Positions 37,823 through 48,252 are shown, counted from the first letter of the stretch. The stretch is DNA of 64,000 bases from Rhodoligotrophos sp. CJ14 (GCF_038811545.1 NZ_CP133319.1:682001-746000), one strand, 5' to 3'. Numbers and translations: made by a program. Notes: generated by a model not told the origin, from the sequence alone.

Positions 37823-37941
37823 GCGCCAAACCCTCGAATTGGTTCGTCCCTTATATAGCGTTGCCGCCCGAATGTTACCACAAGCCTCAGGCCTGCTTTT
37901 TCCCGGGTCCGCGAGCCTTGCGCCACACACCGGGTGAAAGA

Positions 37942-38346
37942 TCACCAAGAGTTCAGGACGAGACGTGCCTCATCGGACATCCGGCTCGGATCCCAGGGCG
38001 GGTCGAACACCAAGCTCACATTGGTGCCGGCAACGCCGGGAACCGCATTGATGGCATTCTCGACCCAGCCGGGCATGTCGCCCGCCACCGGACAGCCTGG
38101 TGCGGTCAGGGTCATCTCGACCCGCACCGTGCGGTCATCGTCGATATCGACCTTGTAGACGAGGCCGAGCTCGTAGATATCGACGGGGATTTCCGGATCA
38201 TAAACAGTCTTCAGCGCCGCGACGATATCATCGGTGAGGCGCGCGAGCTCTTCAGCCGGAATGCTGCTCACCGCTTCGGCTTCATCATCCGCAGGCACGG
38301 CGCTGGTGGTCTTGTCGGCAATGCTCGCAATGCTGTTGTCGGTCAT
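37942..38346 (-). CDS. sufT: SUF system Fe-S assembly protein (DUF59/MIP18 family)
   Basis: The 134-residue protein has a DUF59 domain: IVAALKTVYDPEIPVDIYELGLVYKVDIDDD, then MTLTAPGCPVAGDMPGWVENAI and a terminal DPPWDPSRMSDEARL. The first 35 residues are low-complexity. SufT-type proteins help Fe-S maturation of certain targets. It lies 11 bp after sufS in the operon. Confidence 0.92.
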   Translation of the reverse strand: MTDNSIASIADKTTSAVPADDEAEAVSSIPAEELARLTDDIVAALKTVYDPEIPVDIYELGLVYKVDIDDDRTVRVEMTLTAPGCPVAGDMPGWVENAINAVPGVAGTNVSLVFDPPWDPSRMSDEARLVLNSW

Positions 38347-38357
38347 CGCGCGGATCC

Positions 38358-39620
38358 CTAGCTGAACAGACGGGCTGCGGCTTTCAAGGCATCAACCAGC
38401 CGGTCGATCTCTTCGAAACTATTATACATGGCGAACGAGGCGCGGCAGGTCGATGTCTGCCCGAAACGCTGCAGCAGCGGCTGAGCACAATGGGTGCCGG
38501 CCCGCACCGCAACCCCCTGACGATCAATCACGGTTGCGACGTCATGGGCATGAGCCCCTTCGAGGGCGAAGGAGATGATCGCGCCCTTGTCCGGCGCGGT
38601 GCCAAAAATGCGCAGACTGTTGATCTCCGCCATGCGGCCGGTTGCATAGGCCAGCAGCTCCGCCTCATGGGCGGCAATCGCTTCGCGCCCCACCTCCCTC
38701 ATGTAATTGAGGGCATGGCCCAAGCCGATCGCCTGGACAATCGCGGGCGTTCCCGCCTCGAAACGGTGTGGGGGCGCCGCATAGGTGACGGTATCGAGGG
38801 TTACGTCCTGGATCATCTCACCGCCACCCTGATAGGGCGGCATGGCCTTGAGATGTTCGCTCTTGCCATAGAGCACGCCGATGCCGGAAGGGCCGTAGGT
38901 CTTGTGCCCGGTAAAGACGTAGAAGTCGCAGTCGAGCGCCTGCAGATCGACCAGCGTGTGCACCGCCCCCTGGCTGCCATCCACCAGCACCGGAATGCCG
39001 CGGGCATGGGCGAGCCTGATGATCTCCTTGATGGGCGTAATGGTGCCGAGCGCGTTCGACATGTGGGTGATGGCCACCATCTTCACGCGCGGGCCGAGCA
39101 GCTTTTCGTATTCCTCGAGAATCAAGGCACCGCTGTCATCCACGGGTGCCCATTTGAGCACCGCCCCGCGGCGCTCCCGGTGGAAGTGCCAAGGCACGAT
39201 GTTGGAGTGATGCTCAAGCAGCGAGAGGACGATCTCATCGCCCTCGCCGATCACCAGTCCGCCAAAGCTCTGCGCCACGAGGTTAATCGATTCCGTGGCA
39301 TTGCGGGTGAAGATGATATTGTCGACGGACGGCGCGTTCAGAAAGGCACGCACGCTCTCGCGCGCATCCTCATAGGCCTGGGTCGCGGCATTGGACAGAA
39401 AATGCAGCCCGCGATGGACATTGGCATATTCCATCTCATACGAATGGCGCATCGCCTCGATCACCGCCTTCGGCTTCTGCGCCGAGGCGGCGTTATCGAG
39501 ATAGGTGAGCGGCTTGCCATAGACCTCGCGCGCCAGGATCGGGAAATCCGCCCGGATGCGCGCGATGTCGAGCCGGTGGGCTGCCGGCTTCACCAAACCG
39601 GCTGCGGCCGCGTCAGCCAT
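38358..39620 (-). CDS. sufS: Cysteine desulfurase SufS
   Basis: The 420-residue PLP enzyme is group II. The PLP lysine is in FTGHKTYGPSGIG and the persulfide cysteine in RAGTHCAQPLL. It supplies sulfur to the SufBCD scaffold. ATG 39620 overlaps the end of sufD by 8 bp, showing coupling; an in-frame ATG further upstream lies inside sufD. No SufE or SufU gene is visible in the operon. Confidence 0.96.
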   Translation of the reverse strand: MADAAAAGLVKPAAHRLDIARIRADFPILAREVYGKPLTYLDNAASAQKPKAVIEAMRHSYEMEYANVHRGLHFLSNAATQAYEDARESVRAFLNAPSVDNIIFTRNATESINLVAQSFGGLVIGEGDEIVLSLLEHHSNIVPWHFHRERRGAVLKWAPVDDSGALILEEYEKLLGPRVKMVAITHMSNALGTITPIKEIIRLAHARGIPVLVDGSQGAVHTLVDLQALDCDFYVFTGHKTYGPSGIGVLYGKSEHLKAMPPYQGGGEMIQDVTLDTVTYAAPPHRFEAGTPAIVQAIGLGHALNYMREVGREAIAAHEAELLAYATGRMAEINSLRIFGTAPDKGAIISFALEGAHAHDVATVIDRQGVAVRAGTHCAQPLLQRFGQTSTCRASFAMYNSFEEIDRLVDALKAAARLFS

Positions 39621-40956
39621 CCCTCTTCTCCCCACGCGAAATGAGCCAGCCTTCGGCAAGTTCGGTCAAACGCTCGCGAATGCCGTCATGCTCCACCGCA
39701 TCGAAAGCTTCCGCAACGAAGGCTGAAATCAGCATGGATTTTGCTTGCGCCTCAGGAATGCCGCGGGCCATGAGATAAAAGAGCAGGTTCTCATCCAATT
39801 GCCCCGCCGTGGCGCCGTGACCGCAGGCCACGTCATCGGCGAAGATCTCGAGCTCGGGCTTTGCATCGAACTCGGCCCGCTCCGAGAGCAGGAGCCCATG
39901 GCTCTGCTGCTTGCCATCCGTTTTCTGGGCATATTGCTCGACGATGAGCTTGCCCTGGAAAATGCCATGGGCTTCGTCGTCCAAGACCGCCTTGAACAGT
40001 TCGCGGCTCGTGCATTCCGGCACCGCGTGGTTCACGACGAGCGTCGTGTCGCAATGCTGCTTGCCGGCAAGCAGGTAAGCGCCGGAGATATTGGCCTCCG
40101 CCCCTTCTCCACGGAATTTCGCGAAGATCTGGTTGCGGGAGAGCCTGCTGCCCACCGTGGCGGTGAATTCGCGGAACTTGGCGCGCGCGCCGATCTCAAC
40201 ATGCAGATTGGCAAGGTGCGCGGCCGAAAGACCATCATCCTGCACCTTTACCCGCTGCAGGCTAGCGTCATCACCGATACGGACCTCGGTCACCATGCCC
40301 GCCACATGATCGGCATCGGCCCCGAGATGGGTCTCGATGAAGGTGAGCGATGCGCCGGCCTCGAGCACCACCACATTGCGCAGCCCACTCAGATGGGCGG
40401 CGGGATCACTGACAATCGAAACGATCTCGATCGGCTGGGCGATGGAGATGCCGGCGGCGACGTGAATGGCCGCCCCGTCTCGCAGGAAGGCGGTGTTCAG
40501 AGCACGGATCGGGTCCTGCTCGGGTCCATAGAGCTTGCCGAAGCTTTCCTTGAGCCAGGCTGGTGCTGCATCCGGCACATCGCCGAGGGTCAGAACCGTC
40601 AGGCCTTCTGCGACAGGAAGCTCCGAGCGCTGCGGATCAAACCGACCATCGACGAAGACGAGGCGCGCCGCATCAAGCCCCGTGAAGGGCGAATTCGCCA
40701 TCAGCGCCTCGATTGCGCCAGCTGCAGGAGTGGCTGGTTCGGTCAGCGGCAGGTAGGCATTCTGCAAGGCGCGGCGCAGATCGGTCCAGCGCCATTCCTC
40801 GATGCGCCGATGGGGCAGCCCCAGGGCGGTGAAGGCCGAGTAGCCCGCTTCCCGCTGCTGGTCGAGCCACGGGGCGAGAGGCGCGCCCGCACGGAAGGCC
40901 GGGAAGGCATCGATGAGCGCCTGCTCGGCCCGGGTTTGCTGAATTGCGACGTTCAT
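39613..40956 (-). CDS. sufD: Fe-S cluster assembly protein SufD
   Basis: The 447-residue scaffold subunit ends in the UPF0051 beta-helix core: RNQIFAKFRGEGAEANISGAYLL, RELFKAVLDDEAHGIFQGKLIVEQYAQKTDGKQQS and CGHGATAGQLDENLLFYLMARG. The N-terminal third (RRIEEWRWTDLRR) is typical of SufD. It forms SufBC2D with the neighbouring gene products. Confidence 0.96.
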   Translation of the reverse strand: MNVAIQQTRAEQALIDAFPAFRAGAPLAPWLDQQREAGYSAFTALGLPHRRIEEWRWTDLRRALQNAYLPLTEPATPAAGAIEALMANSPFTGLDAARLVFVDGRFDPQRSELPVAEGLTVLTLGDVPDAAPAWLKESFGKLYGPEQDPIRALNTAFLRDGAAIHVAAGISIAQPIEIVSIVSDPAAHLSGLRNVVVLEAGASLTFIETHLGADADHVAGMVTEVRIGDDASLQRVKVQDDGLSAAHLANLHVEIGARAKFREFTATVGSRLSRNQIFAKFRGEGAEANISGAYLLAGKQHCDTTLVVNHAVPECTSRELFKAVLDDEAHGIFQGKLIVEQYAQKTDGKQQSHGLLLSERAEFDAKPELEIFADDVACGHGATAGQLDENLLFYLMARGIPEAQAKSMLISAFVAEAFDAVEHDGIRERLTELAEGWLISRGEKRDG

Positions 40957-41000
40957 CGTCGATACGCGTCCTTGAGTAATGGGGCTTTGCCTCGCACGAA

Positions 41001-41744
41001 TCAGGCAGCCTGATATTCCGCATAGCCGCTGCGCTCGAGCTCGAGCGCCAGGTCCTTGTCTCCCGACTTCACGATGCGGCCGGCGGACAGAACATGCACC
41101 TTGTCGGGCACGATATAATCAAGCAGCCGCTGATAGTGAGTGATCACCAGCATGGACCGCTCGGGCGAGCGCAGGGCGTTGACGCCATCGGCCACGATCT
41201 TCAAGGCGTCGATGTCGAGCCCTGAATCCGTCTCGTCGAGCACGCAGAGGTAAGGCTGGAGCACAGCCATCTGCAAAATTTCCGCCCGCTTCTTCTCGCC
41301 ACCGGAGAAACCCACATTCACGGCGCGCTTCAACATCTCTTGCGAGATCTTGAGCTCATCGGCTTTCTGGCGCACCAGCCTCAGGAAGTCGGGTGCGGAG
41401 AGCTCCGGCTCGCCACGCTGCTTGCGCTGGGCATTGAATGCGGTTTTGAGCAGCTGCATCATCGCAACGCCCGGGATCTCGATCGGGTATTGGAAGGCGA
41501 GGAACACACCGGCTGCGGCGCGTTCATTGGGCTCCATGGCCAAAAGATCCTCGCCGCGGAAGGTGATCGAGCCTTCCGTGACCTCGTAGTCTTCCTTGCC
41601 GGCCAGCACATAAGAGAGGGTCGACTTGCCCGAGCCGTTCGGGCCCATGATCGCATGCACCTCGCCCGGCGCGATGGTGAGGTCGATGCCTCTGAGGATC
41701 TCCCGATCCTCGATCTTGACATGCAGGTTCTTGATTTCGAGCAT
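41001..41744 (-). CDS. sufC: Fe-S cluster assembly ATPase SufC
   Basis: The 247-residue ABC-type ATPase has Walker A GPNGSGKSTLSYVL, the signature FSGGEKKRAEILQ and Walker B CVLDETDSGLD followed by LVITHYQRLLDYI, all characteristic of SufC. It drives conformational change in SufBC2D. It lies 17 bp after the cupin gene. Confidence 0.97.
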   Translation of the reverse strand: MLEIKNLHVKIEDREILRGIDLTIAPGEVHAIMGPNGSGKSTLSYVLAGKEDYEVTEGSITFRGEDLLAMEPNERAAAGVFLAFQYPIEIPGVAMMQLLKTAFNAQRKQRGEPELSAPDFLRLVRQKADELKISQEMLKRAVNVGFSGGEKKRAEILQMAVLQPYLCVLDETDSGLDIDALKIVADGVNALRSPERSMLVITHYQRLLDYIVPDKVHVLSAGRIVKSGDKDLALELERSGYAEYQAA

Positions 41745-41761
41745 TTGTCTATCCGCCAGAA

Positions 41762-42126
41762 CTAGATCGTTGCGCCCATAGGCGCGGTGAATGTCTCATC
41801 AGTGATATTGCCGGTGTTCAAAACCCCGGCCGGTTCGAACAGCAGGATCTCCGCTTCCTCCTCGGCGACCGGCCGGTGCTCGACACCGCGCGGCACCACC
41901 AAGGCCTCGCCGGGCCCGAGCGCGACCACCCGGTCACGGAACTCGATGCGGATCGCGCCTTTCCACACCAGAAACAGCTCGTCTTCAGTCTCGTGGTGAT
42001 GCCAGGGAAATTCCCCCTTCACCTTGACGAGCTTCAGCTCCTGGCCGTTCAGCCTGGCAACGGTCTTAGGCCGCCAGTGGTCGCAGAACCGGGCGAATTT
42101 GTCATCGAGCGCGAACTTCTCGAGCA

Positions 42127-42130
<4 letters not shown>
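41762..42130 (-). CDS. Cupin domain protein inserted in the suf operon
   Basis: The 122-residue single cupin has the metal motif [22 protein letters not shown] (two or three His plus Glu) and a second block [25 protein letters not shown] with another His. Its ATG overlaps the sufB stop (ATGA), and sufC follows 17 bp later, so it is made together with the scaffold proteins. It could sense or bind iron or a small molecule; no function is established from the sequence. Confidence 0.88.
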
Positions 42131-43641
<1,511 letters not shown>

Positions 43642-43679
43642 CGTCTTCCTCACATCATCCGCAGCTGCCAGCCTCACTC

Positions 43680-44810
43680 TCAGGCGGCACGTTGTGTTCG
43701 CTTCCGTTCAATGATCCGTGCGAGGCTGCCAAGCAGCCTGTCTATGTCATCCGCGGTGCTCGACCAGCCGAGGCTTACGCGGATCGCGCCGGCGCTCAGC
43801 GCGTCATCCACACCCATGGCAGTCAGAACATGCGAGCGCGCAACCTTGCCTGACGAGCAAGCCGACCCCGAGCTCACCGCAATACCGTCGAGATCCAGCG
43901 CCACCAGCACGAGCTGGGCGCTCAAGCCCGGGATGGCAAAGCAACTCGTATTGGCGAGCCGGTCAGCCTTCGCACCGAAGATGACGGCGTCAGGGGCAAG
44001 CTTGATGAACGCCGCTTCAAAGTGATCGCGCAGAGCCGAGAGGCGCACCTGTTCGCGTGCCAGAGAGTCCTGTGCAACCTTTGCCGCGGCCCCGAAGCCC
44101 GCTATTGCCGCCACGTTCTCGGTGCCCGCCCGCCGGCGCTTCTCCTGACCGCCACCCCATATATGGGGTGCAAGATCAAGATTTTCACCCGCAATGAGGG
44201 CGCCGGCGCCTTGCGGCCCGCCAAGCTTATGGCCACTGAGCGACATCATGTCGGCCCCGAGCACCGGCCAGGCCAGGCTCAAGCGTCCGGCCGCCTGTAC
44301 CGCGTCAACGTGGAAGAGTGCGCCATGTTCATGGGCGAGCTGCGCAATCTCGCGGATCGGCTGCACCGTTCCGGTCTCGTTATTGGCGGCCATCACCGAG
44401 ACCAGCGTCGGCCGCGGATCGGCGAGCAGCTCGGCGAGATGATCGAGATTAATCACGCCATCCGCGCTCGTGTGGATCATGATGAGATCGCGACCACTCG
44501 CCCGCGCCGGCTCGATCACGCTCGGATGCTCGGTTGGTGACGTTACGATCCGCTCAACCGGTGCACCGAAAATTGCCAGGTTATTGGCCTCGGTGCCACC
44601 GCTGGTGAATGTGACCATCTCGGGCCGGGCGCCAACGAGGGATGCAACCTCCCCACGCGCCCGCTCGATCATGCCGTGGGCCTGACGGCCTTCCCGGTGC
44701 ACGGATGAGGCATTGCCGACCATGTCCATTGCCGCAATGGCCGCAGCGCGCGCCTCGGGGCGGAGCGGCGCAGTGGCATTGTGGTCGAGATATGCTCGGT
44801 AATCCGCCAT
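43680..44810 (-). CDS. Cysteine desulfurase, NifS/IscS type
   Basis: The 376-residue group I desulfurase has [28 protein letters not shown], a PLP lysine in [16 protein letters not shown], and the catalytic loop [16 protein letters not shown]. It is the second desulfurase of the operon and sits right after the Rrf2 regulator gene, an arrangement seen in many alphaproteobacteria. A GTG directly before ATG 44810 is an alternative start. Confidence 0.93.
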   Translation of the reverse strand: MADYRAYLDHNATAPLRPEARAAAIAAMDMVGNASSVHREGRQAHGMIERARGEVASLVGARPEMVTFTSGGTEANNLAIFGAPVERIVTSPTEHPSVIEPARASGRDLIMIHTSADGVINLDHLAELLADPRPTLVSVMAANNETGTVQPIREIAQLAHEHGALFHVDAVQAAGRLSLAWPVLGADMMSLSGHKLGGPQGAGALIAGENLDLAPHIWGGGQEKRRRAGTENVAAIAGFGAAAKVAQDSLAREQVRLSALRDHFEAAFIKLAPDAVIFGAKADRLANTSCFAIPGLSAQLVLVALDLDGIAVSSGSACSSGKVARSHVLTAMGVDDALSAGAIRVSLGWSSTADDIDRLLGSLARIIERKRTQRAA

Positions 44811-44820
44811 CACTCTGCTC

Positions 44821-45276
44821 TCAATGGGTCAGTTCAGCAGGTCGGCCGGTGTTTGGGATGCGCGCAGGCAAGCGCTTCTGCAGCACGTCCGCCAGGCTGA
44901 CCGATGCGAGATAGTCGTGAATGTGCTGGCCCAAGCCTTCCCAGAGATCGTGCGTGAGGCAACGGGCACCACCCACGCAGCCAGTCTCCGACCCGGTCTC
45001 ACAGCGCGTGATGGTGGTGGGCTCCTCGACCGCTTCGATGATGTCGGCGATACGAATGTCGTCCGCGGGGCGGGCAAGCCTAAAACCGCCCCCTGGGCCG
45101 CGGGCGCTTTCCACCAGCCCCTGGCGGCGTAACCGCACGAAAAGCTGTTCGAGATACGCGGGCGAGATCATCTGACGCTCGGCGATCTCGGCGAGACTCA
45201 CGGCGCCGCTGCCGGTCTGGCTCGCCAGATCGGCCATCGCCATCACACCATAGCGCCCACGCGTGCTCAGCTTCAT
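44821..45276 (-). CDS. iscR: Rrf2 family regulator, IscR-like
   Basis: The 151-residue winged-helix regulator has MKLSTRGRYGVMAMADLA and LEQLFVRLRRQGLVESARGPGGGFRLA. The cluster ligands Cys92, Cys100, Cys106 and His109 follow the C-x7-C-x5-C-x2-H pattern, close to the C-x5-C-x5-C-x2-H of E. coli IscR. It should bind a [2Fe-2S] cluster and repress the suf operon when Fe-S supply is sufficient. It is the first gene of that operon. ATG 45276 follows AAGGACAGGTCA. Confidence 0.93.
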   Translation of the reverse strand: MKLSTRGRYGVMAMADLASQTGSGAVSLAEIAERQMISPAYLEQLFVRLRRQGLVESARGPGGGFRLARPADDIRIADIIEAVEEPTTITRCETGSETGCVGGARCLTHDLWEGLGQHIHDYLASVSLADVLQKRLPARIPNTGRPAELTH

Positions 45277-45414
45277 TGACCTGTCCTTGCGCGACCGTTG
45301 CCTCGAAACAACCGACCAGCGCGAATTACTTGAAATCGACCGCCCGGCTTGTGATATGAAACGTCGGCGGCCAGCACGTACCCTTGAACAATTCTAAGGT
45401 GGATATAGAAAACC

Positions 45415-45429
45415 TGACTGGCCGAGTCA
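45415..45429. promoter_or_regulatory. Candidate IscR type-1-like operator of the suf operon
   Basis: TGACT-N5-AGTCA is a perfect inverted repeat with the GACT-N5-AGTC core of E. coli type-1 IscR sites; the central bases are GC-rich instead of AT-rich. It lies in the divergent 231-bp region between iscR and the alpha/beta hydrolase gene, about 140 bp before iscR and 80 bp before the hydrolase. Confidence 0.45.
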
Positions 45430-45507
45430 ACAAATGGTCGGGGGCTTTCCGCATGTCGAGAGCGGAGGGCTTCTTTTGGGATTACGAGAGCAGGCTGAGG
45501 ATCGAGA

Positions 45508-46161
45508 ATGCCGGAAGTGATATTCAACGGGCCAGCGGGTCGCATCGAGGGCCGCTACCATCACAATAAGGGCCCGAACGCACCGGTTGCCGTGATCTTG
45601 CACCCCCATCCATCCTTCGGGGGCACGATGAATCATCCGATCGTCCATGCGCTCTACTACGCGTTCGTGCGTCGCGATTTTTCAGTGCTGCGCTTCAATT
45701 TCCGCGGTGTGGCCCGCAGCCAGGGTGTGTTCGACAATGGAGCGGGCGAGCTTTCGGATGCCGCAGCGGCGCTCGATTGGGTCCAGGTCATCAATCGGGA
45801 TGCGCGCACTTGCTGGATTGCGGGATTTGATTTCGGCTCGTGGATCGCCATGCAGCTTTTGATGCGCCGTCCGGAAATCGAGGGCTTCATCTCGATTGCG
45901 CCGATGGCCAACCATTATGACTTCTCGTTCCTTGCTCCCTGCCCGGCTTCAGGCATCTTCATCAATGGCGAGAAGGACGCGGTCACGGCGCCGGAACACG
46001 TCAATAATCTCGTCAGCAAGCTCAAGACGCAGCGCGGCATCACCATCGAGCACAAGTCCGTGCCCGGTGCGAACCATTTCTTCGAGAACAAGCTCGATGA
46101 ACTCATGGAGCTGGTCGAAGACTATATCGACCGGCGGCTTGCCCAGAGCGAGGCGGCCTGA
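45508..46161 (+). CDS. Alpha/beta hydrolase family protein with Asp at the nucleophile position
   Basis: This 217-residue compact alpha/beta hydrolase has AVILHPHPSFGGTMNHPIV (oxyanion region), VLRFNFRGVARSQG, the nucleophile elbow AGFDFGSWIAMQLL, Asp157 in NGEKDAVTAPEHV and His190 in PGANHFFENK. The elbow carries Asp108 where serine is expected. The gene is conserved next to iscR/suf in Hyphomicrobiales, so it may relate to Fe-S or thiol metabolism. ATG 45508 follows a GGATCGAGA stretch. The substrate is unknown. Confidence 0.88.
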   Translation: MPEVIFNGPAGRIEGRYHHNKGPNAPVAVILHPHPSFGGTMNHPIVHALYYAFVRRDFSVLRFNFRGVARSQGVFDNGAGELSDAAAALDWVQVINRDARTCWIAGFDFGSWIAMQLLMRRPEIEGFISIAPMANHYDFSFLAPCPASGIFINGEKDAVTAPEHVNNLVSKLKTQRGITIEHKSVPGANHFFENKLDELMELVEDYIDRRLAQSEAA

Positions 46162-46192
46162 GCCCTGTCAAAAGCGCAAAGCGGATGAGCGA

Positions 46193-46223
46193 TGAGCGCC
46201 TGGAGTCTTGAACCGGGCGCTCA
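46193..46223. terminator. Hairpin between convergent genes
   Basis: TGAGCGCC and GGCGCTCA form a perfect 8-bp stem with a 15-nt loop in the gap between the alpha/beta hydrolase gene and the convergent small gene. There is no T-run, so it may be a bidirectional Rho-assisted terminator. Confidence 0.4.
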
Positions 46224-46239
46224 GCGTCTGCTGCGGGTT

Positions 46240-46506
46240 TCAGTCGGCAGCGAAGGCGATGCCAGCCTCGACCTCGGCGATGGCCCGGTCGACGAGTTCG
46301 ATTGCCCGCTCGCGGTGACCACCTTTGTTGGGCTCGGCACTGACGAGATTGCCACGCGCGTCCTGCAGATCGGCAAGGGCGCTTTCCATGAAAGGCTGGT
46401 TAGCAACTGCCGGCTGCATGACCTGTTGAATGCCGAGAACGGAAAGAATTCCCAGAGCAAAAGCTGCGCCCACAGCCACACGCGGCGCGGTTGACTTCAG
46501 AGACAT
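46240..46506 (-). CDS. Small exported or membrane-anchored helical protein, unknown function
   Basis: The 88-residue product starts at ATG 46506 with ATAGGAAGTGTC before it. A hydrophobic segment (VAVGAAFALGILSVLGIQQVM) at residues 10-30 is followed by a helical domain with LADLQDARGNLVSAEPNKGGHRERAIELVDRAIAEVEAG. The pattern NKGGHR-x-AI-x-L-x2-AI-x2-V recurs in small exported proteins of alphaproteobacteria without assigned function. Longer upstream in-frame starts lack ribosome sites. Confidence 0.7.
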   Translation of the reverse strand: MSLKSTAPRVAVGAAFALGILSVLGIQQVMQPAVANQPFMESALADLQDARGNLVSAEPNKGGHRERAIELVDRAIAEVEAGIAFAAD

Positions 46507-46807
46507 GACACTTCCTATGCCATACGACTGGGTATGCGACATGATCGTCGCCCCATGCAGGCGGAATTGAAGCAGAATACCTGCCCTTGGGAAGATGTTT
46601 CCGCGGATGACGCGGACTATTCTATTGGGCTTGCTTAACCAGCGAATAATAACGCGCTGATCGTGGCGGCAGCGAACTGCCGATGACCCCCAGCCTCTGG
46701 AGTTTTCAAGCGTAACGCTTCCGCCGAACACAGCCGCCTCATCACAGCCGAGTTCCACTTGGCTAGCCCCAGCCCGGGGCAAGGCGGGCAGGCACGCTTT
46801 CCTCCCT

Positions 46808-46840
46808 CCGTCATCACCGGGCTTGACCCGGTGATCCAGG
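46808..46840 (+). repeat. REP-like palindromic element, copy 1
   Basis: The core ATCACCGGG-CTTGA-CCCGGTGAT is a perfect 9-bp hairpin flanked by CCGTC and CCAGG. The form (GTCAT..CCGGGCTTGACCCGG..ATCCA) matches a palindromic intergenic repeat common in Hyphomicrobiales genomes. It lies in the 429-bp gap between the second BKACE gene and the small exported protein gene. Confidence 0.75.
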
Positions 46841-46865
46841 AGCTAGAGAAATTGACGCCGTCCCC

Positions 46866-46896
46866 TCTGGATGCCCGGTCAAGCTGGGGCATGACG
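46866..46896 (-). repeat. REP-like palindromic element, copy 2, inverted relative to copy 1
   Basis: On the minus strand it reads CGTCATGCCCCAGCTTGACC then GGGCATCCAGA, the same design as copy 1 with compensating arm changes. The two copies face each other 25 bp apart, as in bacterial BIME arrangements. The rest of the gap holds no supported gene. Confidence 0.72.
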
Positions 46897-46935
46897 TTTT
46901 CTGAACTAAGATCGGGCAGGAATCGAGGCGGCGGC

Positions 46936-47808
46936 CTAAATCCCGATGATCTCCCGAGCCTGCGCGGGCGTTGCAATCGGATGACCGATTGCCTTCACAA
47001 TCTCCACTGCCCGCTCGACGAGCGCCGCATTGCTGGGCGCGAGCTCGCCCCGGCCGAGATAGAGATTATCCTCAAGCCCCACGCGCACATGGCCGCCCAG
47101 CACCACGGCCTGAGCCGCCATCGGGAACTGGTGGAGCCCGATGCCAAAGGCGAACCATTGCGCGCCCGCCGGCAGCATATGCTTCATATAGACCATGGCC
47201 TCGGTCGTCGCCGGCTGGCCCCAGGGCACACCAAGGCAGATCTGAAACAGGTGCGGTGCCTTGAGCAGGCCGCGCTCGATCATGCTGTTGGTCAGGCGGA
47301 TATGGCCGGCCTCGAACACCTCGAGCTCGGGCACCACGCCGACGCGCCCAATGACCTCGGCCATGGCGGCGAGATGGCCGGGCGTGTTCATGAATACGGT
47401 ATCGCCCATATTCATCGTGCCCATATCGAGACTGCAGATATCGGGCTTGAGCGCCTCGATATGCCGGGTGCGGATTTCAGGCGAGGAAAGATTGGTGCCA
47501 GGTCCGGGCTGCTGCGGATCTTCCCGCCCCGGAACGAAGCGGGCGCCGGTGCCTGTGGTCAGGTTTATGATGACGTCCTTGTTCTCAGCTTTGATCAGAT
47601 CGACCGTTTCTCGATAGAGCTCGAGATCAAGGCTGGGCCTCGTCGTCTTCGGATCACGCACATGAATATGCACGATCGCCGCACCGGCCGCCGCGGCATC
47701 GAGCGCCGACCGGGCGATCTCCTGCGGGGTCACCGGCACCGCGGGATTCTTGGATGGCGTGTCAGCACTGCCGGTTACGGCGCAACAGATGATCACCGGA
47801 CGGGACAT
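46936..47808 (-). CDS. BKACE family beta-keto acid cleavage enzyme (second copy)
   Basis: The 290-residue protein has the Zn motif IVHIHVRDPKTTRP, LTTGTGARF, CSLDMGTMN, QICLGVPWGQPAT and [21 protein letters not shown]. It is a paralogue of the enzyme in the carnitine cluster but differs in the substrate-facing segments (TGTGARFVPGREDPQQPGP against [16 protein letters not shown]), suggesting another beta-keto acid. AAGGAGCCTTGC precedes ATG 47808. No dehydrogenase is adjacent, so the substrate cannot be inferred from context. Confidence 0.9.
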   Translation of the reverse strand: MSRPVIICCAVTGSADTPSKNPAVPVTPQEIARSALDAAAAGAAIVHIHVRDPKTTRPSLDLELYRETVDLIKAENKDVIINLTTGTGARFVPGREDPQQPGPGTNLSSPEIRTRHIEALKPDICSLDMGTMNMGDTVFMNTPGHLAAMAEVIGRVGVVPELEVFEAGHIRLTNSMIERGLLKAPHLFQICLGVPWGQPATTEAMVYMKHMLPAGAQWFAFGIGLHQFPMAAQAVVLGGHVRVGLEDNLYLGRGELAPSNAALVERAVEIVKAIGHPIATPAQAREIIGI

Positions 47809-47883
47809 GCAAGGCTCCTTCTCGATTGATCTTAAGCTGGCGCAGAGGAGACGGTGAAGAACCAATTTTAGGATAGCAGGATA

Positions 47884-48252
47884 TCAGGAGGTCGTGCTCT
47901 TGGCGCCGAGATCTCCGCTGATCGAGCTGAGCACGCGCTCGATATCTTCGGGCCTGAACGGCTTGGGCAAGCTCGGCACGTCAGCATAGCGGCCTTCCAG
48001 CATCGAGGTGCCATATCCTGTTGCAAAAACGAAAGGTGTGCCACGTTCCAGGAGGATATCTGCGATCGGATAGGTGAGTTCACCCTCGAGATTGAGGTCG
48101 AGGATCACGAAATCGAAGGGCTTGCTCTGGATGAGCGTCATGGCCTGGCCGAAGCGATTGCAGACCTCGATATCGCTATACCCGGAATCAAGGAGCATAT
48201 CCTCGATCAGCATCGCGACCATGGCCTCGTCTTCAACCACCAGTACGCGCAC
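47884..48252 (-). CDS. Single-domain response regulator (receiver only)
   Basis: The 122-residue receiver domain has an acidic pocket in VLVVEDEAMVAML, the phosphoacceptor Asp in FVILDLNLEG, Thr in FVFATGY and Lys in SLPKPFRPEDIERVL. There is no output domain and no kinase gene beside it. The LEGE/ATGYG style is typical of receivers working with HWE or HisKA_2 kinases in Hyphomicrobiales. The start is GTG 48252. Confidence 0.9.
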   Translation of the reverse strand: MRVLVVEDEAMVAMLIEDMLLDSGYSDIEVCNRFGQAMTLIQSKPFDFVILDLNLEGELTYPIADILLERGTPFVFATGYGTSMLEGRYADVPSLPKPFRPEDIERVLSSISGDLGAKSTTS

